NCBI GenBank assembly: GCA_016165875.1
Contig: JABBOT010000016.1
Location: 4,920,327-4,984,326 of the forward strand
Direction of reading: 5' to 3'
Source: Acanthopleura granulata
Taxonomy: Eukaryota; Mollusca; Polyplacophora; Chitonida; Chitonidae
DNA length: 64,000 bases
The notes beneath the pieces were generated by a model. The model was not told where the DNA came from, searched no databases, and saw only the letters and a program-made list of their open reading frames with translations. The translations under genes and the position numbers were made by a program. Below are positions 21,831 through 34,728 of the stretch, piece after piece. Positions within the stretch are counted from its first letter, which is position 1; every line of letters starts with the position of its first letter.

Positions 21831-22068
21831 GTAAGTTGAAGATTTATTTATTGATGTGATTGGTATGTTGTCCCTGTACTCAGGAGTATTTCAATTATAA
21901 TACGGCAGCCAGCAAAACTCCGTAAATAATTTTTCGAAACTTTCTTTTTTCGGAAATGCCGTTGTCTTATCTCGCTATAAAGACAGCGTCAGGTACGAAA
22001 AATTTACGACAGAGGTGATTGAAGTCTTGTGACAGTACATAGCTTCACTAGCTCTAGCTGTTTCAGTA

Positions 22069-22081
22069 NNNNNNNNNNNNN
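22069..22081. other. assembly gap of 13 N
   Basis: Thirteen unknown bases at the junction of the two near-identical segments. The short fixed length suggests a placeholder, not a measured gap. As I recall, Bionano hybrid scaffolding writes 13 N where adjacent contigs overlap. Confidence 0.95.
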
Positions 22082-22334
22082 TGACACGACATCAATATGT
22101 GCTCAGTACGTCATGGACAGCGACAGTATTGCTGTTGGAGTATTGGGGTTGGGCAGTAGGCGGGCTGTGAATGAACACTATCTGGACGACACTATCGGCG
22201 ACTGTGTAACTTTCAATTCGCAAATAATTGTAACTTGCATATGTAATTCCTATCGCAGGCCAAGCATCTTGTTAAAATAAAAATTTCTCGCCTAATGTAG
22301 GAGATGGTATTTGTCTCTTTAGACGTTACTTCGG

Positions 22335-23985
22335 CGGCGACAATTTTTTTCGTCTTTCGCGCACTCAAACTTTTGCGCGCCCCAACACCTCTCAGCCTCG
22401 TCGGCAGCCGTCGATCGAAGTTGACCATGGTAAGAGCGCCTTACGTCCACGTTTTGTAACAGCGTCGGCTGTCGCTGAAGAGACCGATGAAGGACTTGCA
22501 GTCTCTACCTCAACGGTCGCAGATGTGGGTTGATGCATGCCTTTCGTCGTGATCGTCTCGTTTCGCTAAGGTAGAGGACCATTTAGCCTGAGGATGCTAC
22601 GCCATCTGCTGCGGTCGTTTGCAATGTCCTCTCAGCGGTCTGTGTCGATGTCCAGCGCTCTCATATCTCGCTTGCAGACATTCTTGTAGTGTAGCTGTGG
22701 GCAGCCAACAGTTCTCTTGCCAGTTGCAAGTTCCCCGTACAGGATGTCTTGGGATTCCAAAAGTGCGCCAGTGCGTCGAACTTGGGTGCCTCCACGAAAC
22801 CTTGTGTAGGGGCTTGGTCTGGAAATAGGAATTAGTGATGCACAGATTGTGGTAACAGTAGAGCTCTAGAAAGCGCTGTCCGTTTTCATTCGTCTTGCAA
22901 AATCCAAACTGACCTAGACAAGTGGGCCAGGAGTCGTGATCGGCACCCACCAATCTCCCAGAAGAATAAGCTGGACCAGATTGCGAGTTTTCCTGATGAT
23001 GACATCAAGGCTTCCAAAAAAGATATATCTTTTGCCTCTGGTGTGGAAGTCAGGGTTGGTGTGCGTGTGCTGACAAGAGTGACTGGGCCATCCGAGGTGT
23101 GGAGGCCACGAGTCAGCAGCTGTTCAGTTCCATTGTGTCCTGATTCGACCATCTTCAGCAAAAAGTTCCTGACCGCAAAACCGTATTCTCTCAGGTTGTT
23201 TCCCTTGCCAGAAGAAGGTGTAGTCTGTTTCCTGCAGTGTGCCTGTTCCTGCAAGACGTGTTTCCTGGAGAGTGGCTATGTTCACTTGTGGTCGCTTCAG
23301 TTCGTTGTTGATAATAGCTGTCTTTCGGGTGTCACCGATGTTATGAGGGTTGTCTTCCAGTCCAGTAGTCATGGTCCGGACATTCCAACATCCCAGTTTA
23401 AGAGCTGATCTCTTTGAGTTTCGTTTTGTTTCTTTCTTGCCTGGTGCAGAGTTTTCAGTCTGCTTGTCGAAAGGAAATCTATAATCCCCTTGTACCCAAT
23501 GGGGAAGGCAGATTGTGGCGGGATAGCACCTTACTGGCTAGGGACTGCCCAGCTTGAGGCGGGCGGTAGCTCTCCAGTGATATCTGAAGGTCACTCCCAC
23601 CGACGAAAATACCCCCTGGGGCCTGACTCTACACCAATCAAGATTAAGCTTATAAGCGCTAAACTGCTGTTTCCCGTGTTCGTTTTATGCTGTTAGACGA
23701 AGCTGAAGTATCCTTTCCAGGGCGCAAGCCTGGGCAGAAGTATAAAGAGGACCACTTGTTGCCCAAGCAGCAGGTTTCCCCTCTTCACGTTGCCGATGAA
23801 TCCAGTGGAACGACAAAGGCCGATACAGGCTGGCACTAGGAACGTCGAAGTTTTTCTCAGAAGTGAGTATGACCGCAAGGCAGCGGAGGTTAGATGGGGT
23901 TTTCCTTCTCCTAGGTGGGTAGCCGACCAAGGCTGACGAGCCCCACCTACCCGAAGCATCTGGTTTTACGGCGCCAGAGATCTGC
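22335..23985 (-). mobile_element. LINE remnant, internally deleted (copy 2)
   Basis: Same element as at 6,655-8,110 but with 186 more nt. The extra part encodes the N-terminal endonuclease start (KLGCWNVRTMTTGLEDNPHN) and the basic segment before it. The reverse-transcriptase core is still absent: the endonuclease part (TNENGQRFLEL, KPLHKVSWRHP) abuts the C-terminal part (GKRTVGCPQLHYK). Stops and frameshifts remain. Confidence 0.8.
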
Positions 23986-24493
23986 CTTCGCCCCTTCTTT
24001 TGTCAGTAATTCACTTCATTTCAGTCAGTAAACAATTCTGCTACGTGAATGCCAGGAGCTGAGCATCACACTTCTTGTATGTTTGGTATCATTAAGACTG
24101 TATACGTGCAAAAAAAAAGAAAAGAAAAGAAGCGCATCCCTCCCAACTAAAACTGTGGCCTTTACACTTGACGACATGGGGTGATTTCCGAAAGGGTTCA
24201 CCTGACTGACACAGGCTATTTGAGACGCGCGCCACGAGGGCATTTTTTAGGTAGTGGGAAAATATCCCCGTTACCACCAACCAACCACTCTTAGAACCAA
24301 CAGCCTATCAGTCCGCGGAAAATGTTCACTCTCAAAACTTGCGGAAACCACAATGAACTGCCCCGCCAAAGAATATTCCCCCGATTTTGAGTTCATTTCA
24401 TTTCAGGCCGTCTTTTTTTATTTATATCAATGCATATTTTTTCAGAGGTTGGGACGGGTTTCTGCCCAGTCCTTCCATCCCCCACCCCCGCCA

Positions 24494-24610
24494 GTGCCAT
24501 CTGTCCACGAAAATGTGTGTTCCGGGTCAGTAACCGCAAGACCAGTTTCCAAACACGACAAATAAGACAAACTTGTAGTAAGTAAGAAAGTATATAAAAT
24601 ATATAGCACA
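24494..24610 (-). repeat. repeat R fragment (copy 2)
   Basis: Counterpart of 8,630-8,745. Confidence 0.6.
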
Positions 24611-24699
24611 TTTTGCCTTTCGAATTAAATGCACCATGTCATGTACCATGACAAAAATTCACGTGTCAACCGCATGTGGATTGTTAATTCAAAACATCC

Positions 24700-24945
24700 C
24701 TTCTTGCTGCCTGGCTTGACGCTCAGCACTGTAGGTTAGAGCCGACAACTGGTCGGCCTGTTGTCAGTATAATGTGACTGAGTTGGGTGTCATCTGTGGC
24801 GGCTGCACTTTGATGGCATGGACTGGCCGTGTTACAAAAAGACACATTGTTTATACAGGCATTCTAAGGTTTCATCGTCGTTATATAATAGAAAAATTGT
24901 TAAATAGAGCGAAAAACCCAAGGATACATACAAATATATATATCC
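24700..24945 (+). repeat. SINE-B copy (copy 2)
   Basis: Counterpart of 8,835-9,080. Confidence 0.65.
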
Positions 24946-25706
24946 TCTCTAGACTACGACATCTCAGTTGTAAACCCCACAACTGACTTCACCATCTCTT
25001 ATAAAAATAAATCACGGCGCTTGCATAAAGGAATTGTAAGACCATTGTAACTTCTCAAAGTTACCATCGCGATCGCAGGCAAAAGTTTACTGGTCGGTGT
25101 AAATGGGTAATAAACCAGTCAATCAATTTTTCTTATCTTCATTTTCAAAAGAGCTCTACATCAGCATGACTCATCTGCTATCAACAACATCATCTGAAAA
25201 ACTTCTCTTAACACCTTTCTAGGAGAATTAAATTTCACACCTTTGCAGAGCGAGTCGAAAATTACTAACTAGCTTCTCCGCCTAAGCCAGATGTTTGCAA
25301 TCGAAGTTAATTTTAGGGCGATTGTAAATATTTACAATTTGGCCATGACGTTTGTTATTCTTGATAGTAAGCTACGACGTTCGTAGCTTGCAATCATCTT
25401 GTGTAAGAGGCTGTAGATTGTAAATGAGGGCCACAATCGAGATCGCAGTGATTTATAATCAACTTACGCTTACGACTCATTTGTGCAAGCGACCCTGTGC
25501 AACGATCTTTACTGTTTAGGAGTGGTGTATGAATGTCCGACGGTACTTGACACCAAGGATCCGAAACACTGTGCGAGGTAATTTGGGGACTAGGATGTTC
25601 GAAAGCCAGCTAAGAGAGGCGAGACTACGAGAAGATGAGACAGAGGTTTAACTAGGTCAGCTTGACTTAATCACTTGCAAAAATATGCGGTTATAGCCCG
25701 TTTCCA

Positions 25707-25714
25707 TTTAAATA
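25707..25714 (+). promoter_or_regulatory. TATA-like box of gene A (copy 2)
   Basis: TTTAAATA, identical to the copy-1 box and at the same spacing to the start codon. Confidence 0.6.
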
Positions 25715-25770
25715 CAAACAATCAGCCGTCTCGCTGTCATTCGGTATGTGTGCAGTAAATGTCCGCCGTG

Positions 25771-26769
25771 ATGAATTGTTACCGATCGACTGTTGTTGCT
25801 GTTGCTCTGATGGTGATTGACTTGGCACAGGCTAACAGCGCATTTCTTAGTCAGAAAATTCACAGCAGTCTTAGAAATACAGGCGTCGCAGCCCTTGAAC
25901 GCCAGCTAAAAGTAAATATTGATGGGAGAGCGCCAAGTAAGTTAAACAAGTCGTTTCCCTGAGTCTGTACCCTGCAATTCGTTGCATTTCGAGAACAATT
26001 GAGCTATTCATTTTCTAATCCCATATAATAAATTAATCTTGAGAAACTTTGTTGAATTTATCATCACTTGATATTGGCAATTCTCTGTCTCACGATATTC
26101 TAACCTAACTTCAGTATAGAGCAGGATGTCAATGTGTCACGTGAGATCTCCTGTAGATGGTTACATAACTACGCCAAAGGTTGTACTACCAAATATGCTT
26201 TCAACATCTGGGTCTTCATTGTCTTGTATTGCACGAATCTGATCCGTGGTCATAGTTCTTTCTGAAAAGCTAAAGGGATTATTTATAAGAAATTGCTATT
26301 TCCCTACGAACTAAAACGGATTCTCATTATAGAGATCTCTAAGTAACTAAAGCTTATTACTCATTTATTTCTAAATTGCTACTACTTAAATAACTCAAAC
26401 TGTATTATTGCTAAACTTGTCTACTTCCAGACTCACCAAAACAGATTTTTTTGCTTCCAAAGACTACAGAACATAATCATAACGCACACAACGAAAAGGC
26501 GTTGTATGGAACTACACTCCAGTTTATTTCTTTTCAGAATAGAGTCTTGGCCATCCCTGACCCTTTTTATGCAGACTTTAAATTCAGTTACAATATTAGA
26601 TAAGTTACCAAATTCTTCTATTGCAGATAAGGAGCGGGTCAAGGACATTTTCGCCCAACTGTGTCAGATATGTCGACGCAGAAACCGTCTTCGCTGTATC
26701 GTCAAATACTGTGCATCCCGCACCCGGTCGCGCCCGAATGGAGGATACCAAAATTATGACATCTATTGA
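25771..26769 (+). CDS. gene A: secreted basic cysteine-rich peptide precursor (copy 2)
   Basis: Exons 25,771-25,936 and 26,627-26,769 with the same splice sites and phase as copy 1, again 102 residues. The only protein difference is Asn for Ile in the tail (RPNGGYQNYDIY). No stop or frameshift. The upstream in-frame ATG at 25,759 is also kept. Probably the other allele of the 9,907-10,909 gene. Confidence 0.78.
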
Positions 26770-27590
26770 CTCAGGCGAGATGGTCTAAATGTAATTCCTT
26801 GACTGGAAGTTTGCCCGAGTTTGTACACCCATGCCTTGTCGGAGCAGAAGCTCTTGTTCCAGAAGCAGTGACTGTCATCCTTGTTTTAACACTGGAGAAT
26901 AGATTTTAGTGTCCTTAGTGTCGGTTATTTAGCTTGCTGTTGAATGTAAGCGAGCTGACGTTGACAAATATGAGGCTGTCAGAATTTACTAACGGTGCTT
27001 AAAACTTTTTAACGGTTTTTTCAGTCTGTTCACTCGACATTTCACCAGTCTTCGCCGACTAACTTAGATAGCGGACAGGGAGGGTACCACTGCTGCATTG
27101 TTATATTTCATTACCAACCAAAAACAATTCTTTATTAACGTGCGAACAATGCGCTCTTTTAATTTCTGTTTTTATAACAACATACCTCACTACTAAAGCC
27201 TGTTGCGCACTGTTTTTTGTATCTATTATCTTTCTTTACGTCAACCATTGTTCTTTCTTTAGTTCTGTTCCAAACTATGTCAAAGTCATTTTAGTTGATA
27301 CGCGTGGTGTATCAACATGTCGCAGTGTTAATAACGTCTCTCTGTTTATATAAACAGATGCATTTAAAGTGCAACTGAGATACTTTTATATATTTTTCCT
27401 AGCTTTTTATCGCAGGGTTTTGGATTCATTACAAATGTGGGCCTTTCCGTGTTCAATTTAACATAAAGAAATGTGGACTACGTACTGGATTTGAAGCATC
27501 GGGAACACGGAAACTTCTATTAGCAGGAAACTATCTACCTGTAGAATTATACATAAATTTATTATATTGCGGCGCTAAAAGGATACTGCA

Positions 27591-27695
27591 CAGAGAGTGA
27601 AACCAAAGCAGCGACGAATGTCTGTGAAATCTGACCTCTTGCCAATTTACCTCAGTCAGGGCTTTATTGTTACTGTTCGTGTAAATGTTTGAAGC
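27591..27695 (-). repeat. repeat M fragment (copy 2)
   Basis: Counterpart of 11,731-11,835. Confidence 0.6.
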
Positions 27696-28441
27696 TCGTC
27701 ATCCACTAGAACTTAGGACGCAATTCAACTCAAACGGTTATTTTCCATACAGGAGGACCTGACACAACGTGTGAGTTAAGGTGTGTTGGATCTTAAGCCC
27801 TCGTATATGCCGAGCTTAAGAAAATACAAACCACACGCCCTCTAGTACTAATCTTAACGCGTGAGCTTAAGTATTGAGACTGATTTTTTGGCACGTGATC
27901 TGGATTCTTCACCTAAATACTACCAGCTTCACTTCAACGTTTCGACTGACAGTGTTAAAAACTAAAACCACTCTTACGCTGACCCAAATTGGAGCCTGAT
28001 GCCTCCGGTCTTTCAGGTTTATTACTGTTTCTTCGTCACAATGTCACAGTGTCAAAATGTCACGAGTTATATGTAATACAACTGAGATTGACGACGTAAT
28101 GAAGCTAGTTGAACACGGCGCTCCTCAGCTTCTCTGTGTGCCATTTAAGATATTTTTTTGCGAATATGGTCTTTTACTTCTAGATAAAAAGTAGGCCAAA
28201 GTAATGTTTTACTGGCTATTTTCAAACGTCGACAGTTTAGAATGTCCCAAAATACTGTGCCTGTGTCACAGGAATCAGGAAATAACACGAGAACAATGTA
28301 AAGATACAAAGATATAAATAGTGAGCTAGAAAAAAAACTGTTAAAAGGGTCACAATCACACAAACAGTTACACACAAGCTGCTGTCATTTCTTAGAAGAC
28401 GTGGCTTCGTTTAGCAAAGTATCCGTATAGCCTGTTTTTAT

Positions 28442-28449
28442 TTTTATAC
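28442..28449 (+). promoter_or_regulatory. TATA box of gene B (copy 2)
   Basis: TTTTATAC followed by AGACGCCA. Confidence 0.7.
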
Positions 28450-28504
28450 AGACGCCAGTCGTCTAACTGATATTCTGCCTGTATTAGCGCGAGTCTCCGC
28501 CACG

Positions 28505-31500
28505 ATGAGTTGTTGCCGGTTGAAGACTGTTGTTGTTGTTCTCATGGCCATCAATGTGATACTAGCTAACAGCGTAGGCGGTAGACAGGTAGTTGGACGC
28601 AACCTTAGAAATACTGAAATCACCGCCCTTGAACGTAGGCTGCGCGGGAAAAACCTGAGTGAGTTTAACAATTTGTTTGTCCGAAATTGTCCCGGGGCTA
28701 GAGGCCGCATATTTATCGTGTTGAGCATGATCGCCACCTTAGATAAGCTATATGAACAGTTGCAATCAACGCGCAGCTGAGATACATACTTGATTATCGA
28801 CACTACATGTACTAAAATGGTACGCGATATGGACATTGGTTTTACTCATCCGCCTAGAACATCCATTGCGTCTTTTCGACATTATTTAAACCTCTTGAGT
28901 GTTTCTCTTTGCATGAATCCGTGCTAATTTTTATATTATATATATTTTCTAAGTTCCTGGGCGGTTTGTGTCATTTGTCGTTTTTCGAAACTGGTCTTGC
29001 GATTATTGACCCGGAACGCCCATTTGGTTGACGGCTGGTATCCGATTGTGGGTTTCTACGCCTAGGTCTAAGAAACGATTGGATTGCGTTATTCACCATA
29101 GAATGGGAAACTCGTAAAACCCATTCCCGCGCCTTGAACTGCGCTATTCAAAGATCCAGAGCTATGCGCCGTTTTGTTCTTTCCTGAAGAACGTCACACT
29201 CATCGGTACACGCGTGTTCGTAAAGTTCTCAGGTAGAACACAACCATTACAACCTCACAGCAGGAAACAATGCGTTTTTACTGTGATTTGGTCCCGTTTG
29301 TGTAGCCCAACAGAGTCTCTCATTCGTCCCATTATTTATTTCTTAGTTCTTCCATTGTCTTCAAGCCTTCGAACAGCCTTTCTGTACTCCCTCCATTTCT
29401 GTCATTCTTTAACTCCCTTTTTTTAAATTCAATAATTTCTCATGAGCGTCGCAAAGATTTTTTGAAATATTGTGGTGGGGGAGTGTCATATAGGCTTCCA
29501 GACCTTCTTGGTCTTTAATCTTCAAATGTAATGACCCAGAATGCTGGGCGCCGTCGTATAAGTGAAATATTCTTGAGTACGGCGTAAAACACCAATGAAA
29601 TAAATAAATAAATAAAATATAGCGTGGCCATTTCCTGGTAGCCATTAAATGTAACTTAAACGTATATCCGAGCATCGCATATATTTCTATAACATTCAGG
29701 ATCATCTCTGGTTCCCTTCCTCCGCAAATGGTGTTATCCCTTCAAGATGGCAGTCGTTCGCACCAGACGACGCCCTGCTGTTCTTTCATTTGCTAATGTT
29801 ATCCATCATTGGTAAGATATCACAATCGTTCCAAGATCAAAATAAATCTATGCTTTTAGATGATATTTTTATTTTCGTTCCATCATTTGCTAGTTCAGCC
29901 CGTCATACACTGCTGCTCGTTACCTTTTTCTTCCATCAATTTTTTTGTTCTTTTAATGCTTACAATACAGTAACTTTTTATTCAACATCAATAAATATTA
30001 AGAAGTCATAGTTTCCCAGTATACCATATCCTATGGCCATTGGATATATCAAGACCTCCTGTGCCCCAGATCCGGGTCTCATATTTGTCCCAAATCGGAA
30101 TCTCCTATGTCGCAAATCGGGGTCTCCTATGCTGCAGATCGGGGTCTTTATGTGCCAGATCTAGGTCACCTTTGCCGCAGATCAGGGTGACTGACACGAT
30201 GAGATTAGAGAATCGTATGACCTGAAAAAAGACACAGGTTAGATTTTTTCCAGGAGATTGTGTTAAGCTATTACCTCATTCCGGTACTGCATTGTTATGG
30301 AGCACAACGTATGTGAAGCGTGACGACCTGTAAAACAGGTCTCTATTTCTCTATAGAAGTGGTTTGCTTAACTGCCAGTGCTGAGACAGCAGGTTCATTG
30401 AAATAGAATGAGATAGTCTCTAACTTTGTTTTTCTGACAGATTCATCGTGTCCTTTCTTTCTGTTTGAATAACTTTAAAATTATTAAATTAATATAGATA
30501 TTAACTGATGGCTTATAGAATCTTATGTGTCATCAGTTATAGTTTTTAGCATTTGCTCGCATAGTTGAAATGAATTGCATCCTGTTTATAATTTTTAAGT
30601 TGTTTGGTCATCCTATAGCTGCATTTTACACAACAAAATTTAGCCCGGGCGGACACATATGTGTAAAGCGTTTTCTCGGCACAAAAGAAGAGGGGCAAAC
30701 GAACGTGGCGCAAGTTAGCTCAGGCTAAGTTAGACCTCCGACACCACTTGGGACGGCCCATCAGCGAATTAACCGCGGGGGAGGGGGTTGTACTGTGCAA
30801 ATACAAAAACAAAGGGCAAAGCAGTTCCAGACAAGGTGCGCTGTTGTAGCGGGTAGTGATCTTTATCAATGTTATTCAGCTAAGTTGTTTAAGGAAATCC
30901 GCCACTCAGCGCATGCGTATTAACACGCCACCTATCGGACAGGTGTATTAGTCCCGCTATGGAAAGCAAAATGTAAACGTATGAGTTTCATGTGTGAACG
31001 CAAATAAACGACGTTGCCTGGGTTATAGAGCAATAAGCAGATGGGATTTAAGAAAAATGTTAGGAAAAAACTGAGTTATGAAGTTTTGTGAATGTGGCCC
31101 AAGGTGGAGACAACGATACACTGTTTTGGTCAGATGAGGATTCTTGGAAGGGCGATGGAACGATGGTAGGAAGCGATGACACGATACTGTGAAGCAATAG
31201 TACTATATACTGCGAAGCGATGGTACAGTACAACGAAGCGCTAATACTATGCTGCAATTAAAGAGATGAAACGATACTAGGATCGCACCATCGTTTTGCA
31301 TTGTCGTGTCGTCGCCCCCTGCCATTACTTTATCGGCTCGTTCCATTGTCGGCTGATTGTTAATCGTATGGTATCTTGATAGGAGATAAGAGAGGGGGCA
31401 CAAGGTAACGTATCATTTGCATTTGTGTTAATAAATATTACATATATTCAGCGCTATAGAAATTCACGCTACCTCTTTAATCGAAATTTTCTATAAATTA

Positions 31501-33068
31501 CCACATTCCTAGGTGTTAAAACCTAAAATAACCTTAAATATTCCCACTTCTTCACAAACTAAAACTTCCTCGCTTGGCTCTCAGTACTGAGAGGCTAGAA
31601 CAAGGAAACTGGGCTGGTCGGCCCGGTGTCAGGACATTGTCACTGGGTAAGGGGTGTCATGTCTGGTGTCTTCGACATGGCGCTCCAGTGGCGGCAGCAC
31701 TTTGGCGGCACGGACTCACAAGGATACACAGTATATGTATATTGTAAAGGCACCCCTCCGTTATATGACTGAAAAATTGTTGAGTACTACGTTAAACCAA
31801 AGCATACATACACTAACTAAAACCACTTTCTTACTAGAAATCGTCGTTTACGAATTAGAACCGGACAAAACGACATGAGCGTAAGTTACAAATTTCATGA
31901 AAACGTTGAGTTTTAACAGAAACACTAAATGAGCCACAAGTCTGTGTAATTAAATGTTATCACAGCGCAGAATTTTGAGTAATTCTACACCAGATTGGTA
32001 GATGTCATTAGAAAGTGGGTTTAAGTAACAGTATTATCGTTATTAGAGATTACACTTTCTGGATATAGCACAGGTTCTAGTGCTGAAAATTGGCTGATGG
32101 TTGACGTATTGCTGGCGATTTTGTGCCTGGCTCTGAGGTCGTTGGTTCGAAACCCGGATAGGTCTCAGCCAGTTTTCAGAACTAGAACCTGTTATGGAAA
32201 GTGTAATCTGTAATAATAATAAAACTGTTAGTTAATTCTACACCAGTAACACCTAGTACAACGCAACTGGCATCATTGCATTTTTTTATCCTGCTCGAGT
32301 CATATGCAAGGGGTTGTTTAAACTGTTACTTCTGGAGCATGTACATCAGCAGTTAGAATGCATCCCTAACTGAGGTAATTTGACAGTAGGTCAGATCATT
32401 TGATAACTACCCCTCTGTCGTCTCGGTTCTGGTTGTGCTCTCTATGCTGTATGTGCTCTCTATGGACTTTTACCCATTAAACCACGTTTTGATGGTTATG
32501 TTGGTGTTCATTGGGTATATATGTGTTAAATGCGATGACATCACACCAATTTGAGTAATTCGAGATCAGTGATGTCTAATAAATTGCATTTAACATCACG
32601 GTAATCTTTTTGACATAATTCGGCTTAAACCATGGTGCTAGGGGGTGTGTAAGTAGTTACTTCTGAAACACTTACATGTATAGTTAGAATAAAACCCTAA
32701 CTGAGGTAAATTGACAAGAGACCAGAGGTATAACGTGTGACAATTTGTCAACTATCACAGTGTCGTCGCTGCTCTGGTTTTACTCTCAGTGCTGCAGCCT
32801 TTTATATTATATTCATATCTGTTACAACTTTGAGCATGATATGTGATAGTGTTTACAGCGTCTCGTTTCTCCTTTGCCTTCTCTGCGTCCATTTGTTAAA
32901 AGGTATCGACTTTGTTGACTTAATTTCGTGCGACACTTCTTCTCTGCAGATCACAGACGCCTGGTGGAAATCTTCGCCCAATTATGTCAACTGTGTCAAC
33001 AAAAAAAACTGCTTCGTTGCATCGTCAAGTACTGTACTTCTCACACCATGAGACGCTTTCCTTACTAA
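28505..33068 (+). CDS. gene B: secreted basic cysteine-rich peptide precursor (copy 2)
   Basis: Exons 28,505-28,658 and 32,950-33,068 encode 90 residues, with donor GTGAGT and acceptor CTGCAG. This copy has ITALERRL in the pro-region and the family-typical Phe in RLVEIFAQL, so it is the more conserved allele of the two. The intron is 4,291 nt, shorter than in copy 1 because it lacks the 58-, 265- and 52-nt extra pieces. Signal peptide and cysteine spacing are as in copy 1. Confidence 0.76.
28790..29065 (+). repeat. repeat R copy (copy 2)
   Basis: Counterpart of 12,990-13,260. Confidence 0.7.
29066..29310 (+). repeat. segment S (copy 2)
   Basis: Counterpart of 13,261-13,505. Confidence 0.55.
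29530..29618 (+). repeat. SINE-A 3' end (copy 2)
   Basis: Counterpart of 13,715-13,801. Confidence 0.8.
30055..30190 (+). repeat. short minisatellite (copy 2)
   Basis: Counterpart of 14,235-14,385. Confidence 0.6.
31566..31812 (+). repeat. SINE-B copy (copy 2)
   Basis: Counterpart of 15,755-16,005. Confidence 0.75.
32000..32225. mobile_element. foldback element, recombined single unit (copy 2)
   Basis: The left inverted repeat (CAGATTGGTAGATGTCATTA) is present. The right half comes from the second unit (CAGTTTTCAGAACTAGAACC), so 265 nt seen in copy 1 are absent. The box B GGTTCGAAACC is kept once. Confidence 0.65.
32256..32450 (+). repeat. repeat M copy, diverged (copy 2)
   Basis: Counterpart of 16,715-16,905. 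Confidence 0.6.
32520..32795 (+). repeat. repeat M copy (copy 2)
   Basis: Counterpart of 16,980-17,252. Confidence 0.7.
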
Positions 33069-33452
33069 AGGACAGGGGGACTCTTACTTCTGTTGACTTA
33101 ATTCACGAGATCATGCCAGTCTACCACCTTGACCGGAAGCAGATGTTTATACACTCTTACCTTGTCGGGGTAGAACGCCATGTTTTAGCACATTCAGTCA
33201 TGGACCATTTTCAGTGCTCATTACGGGCACATAACTTTAAATACCAGCTGCTCTGTCGGCCACGGATGAAGACATTGATCACGAACAGGTCGTTCTTGAC
33301 GGCGGGCAGTTTTGTGTTTTTCAGTATCGAATTCTAATTTGATTTTATAATGATTGAATATCTTTTCTGCAACACGGAATACAACCACACAGGTGGGTGG
33401 TTTGCGCCGGACAGCCCGGGTACTCAGTATGTAGACTGGATAAAGTTTTTTT

Positions 33453-33650
33453 ACCTAATTCTGCGTAAGCAATAGTGCTAGAGGTGTGTAAGTTGTTACT
33501 TCTTAAACAATTACATGAATAGTTAGAATAAAACCCTAACTGAGGTAAATTCACAAGACGCCGGATTTCACCGGTAACATGTGACCATTTGCCAACTACC
33601 ACTCTGTTGTCGCTGCTCTGGATTTACTCTCAATGCTGTAGAGTCCTCTA
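33453..33650 (+). repeat. repeat M copy (copy 2)
   Basis: Counterpart of 17,960-18,160. Confidence 0.7.
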
Positions 33651-33980
33651 CATTCAGTGCGGCCTTAAAACAGCAATCCGAAAAATAAATAAATACAAAA
33701 TAAAGTATGTTATCTTCATTACTGTTCCGAAAATGTGTCCTGTTTTGGTCCCAGTCTTTTTCTTACAAGGAAATACATGAAGCTCGGCTGGACGTCAATA
33801 TTATTGCCGAACAATTTAGATAAAATACTTTTTATTCATAATGTCAAACCCACCCTTATCAAATCAAGGGAGGCACTATACGTATATGGCCACTCTTCAC
33901 TCCCGAAAACGTAGCTGTAGGCAAAGTGGCTGTTTTGATTTAGTGAAGAGGGTATAACCTAAAGGGTCTCAGAATTCTTG

Positions 33981-34280
33981 TCGGTTTCGAGGTCTGGAGA
34001 TCGGAGATCAATCCCGGGTCGGATCATATCTATAGTGCCACTTTCAAAATGGCACTTGTTGCTGCCACTGAGAGGTTAGAGCAAGGAAACAAGACTGGTC
34101 GGTCCGGTGCCAGTAGGTGAGGTGTCATGTCTTGTGTCTTCGGCGTGATGTTCCAGTGGCTGCAGCACTTTGGCGCCATATGAAAACACATATACATCTA
34201 TATTCTAACGACTCTTTGTCCTCATGTGACTCAAAAAATGTTGAGTGCGACGTAAAATCCCAGGCATACATACATTCATA
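33981..34280 (+). repeat. SINE-B copy (copy 2)
   Basis: Counterpart of 18,488-18,787. Confidence 0.75.
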
Positions 34281-34292
34281 AACAGTCCACTG

Positions 34293-34532
34293 GTCCCGGG
34301 ATCACGAAGCCTTAGCTTAGACTTCAGTCAGGCTTTGTCTTAACCTCAAAACAGTTAATTGCCCTAAAATTGTGACTCACTTCAAGGACTTATTTTTCAA
34401 TACAAAGAGTTGGCCTAGACTTTCGTGACAAACATGAAAATTAGCATTTAAGTTAAATTTAAGTCCAGGATTAACACCGGAAGTTAAGTGTAAGCCTGAC
34501 TTAAGTTTATTACATTCTCGTGATCCTGGGAC
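34293..34532. mobile_element. MITE-like element (copy 2)
   Basis: Counterpart of 18,800-19,039, with the same terminal inverted repeats. Confidence 0.65.
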
Positions 34533-34594
34533 AACTAACTTTCACTTTCACGTTAGCTTCAGTCTGAGCAAGGCCTTTATCAGACCACACATAT

Positions 34595-34728
34595 TTATTT
34601 ATTTATTTGATTCGTGCTTTACCCTGTACCCAAGAATATTTCACTTATACGACGCCGATCAGCCTTATGGTGAGAGGAAACCGGTCAGACCATGCGCAAG
34701 TTGCTGGCAGACCTTCCCACTTACGGCA
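34595..34728 (-). repeat. SINE-A 3' part (copy 2)
   Basis: Counterpart of 19,102-19,235. Confidence 0.8.

Larger units (their letters stand above)
6400..22068. repeat. copy 1 of the ~15.5 kb near-identical segment
   Basis: This 15,669-nt segment matches 22,082-37,561 throughout, with scattered single-base differences and four larger ones. Copy 1 lacks 186 nt (present at 23,341-23,526). It has an extra 58 nt at about 12,921-12,978, an extra 265 nt at about 16,340-16,605 and an extra 52 nt at 17,349-17,400. The net difference, 189 nt, accounts exactly for the two lengths. It ends at an N run while the homologous sequence continues past 37,561. Overlapping unmerged contig ends explain this best. 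Confidence 0.9.
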
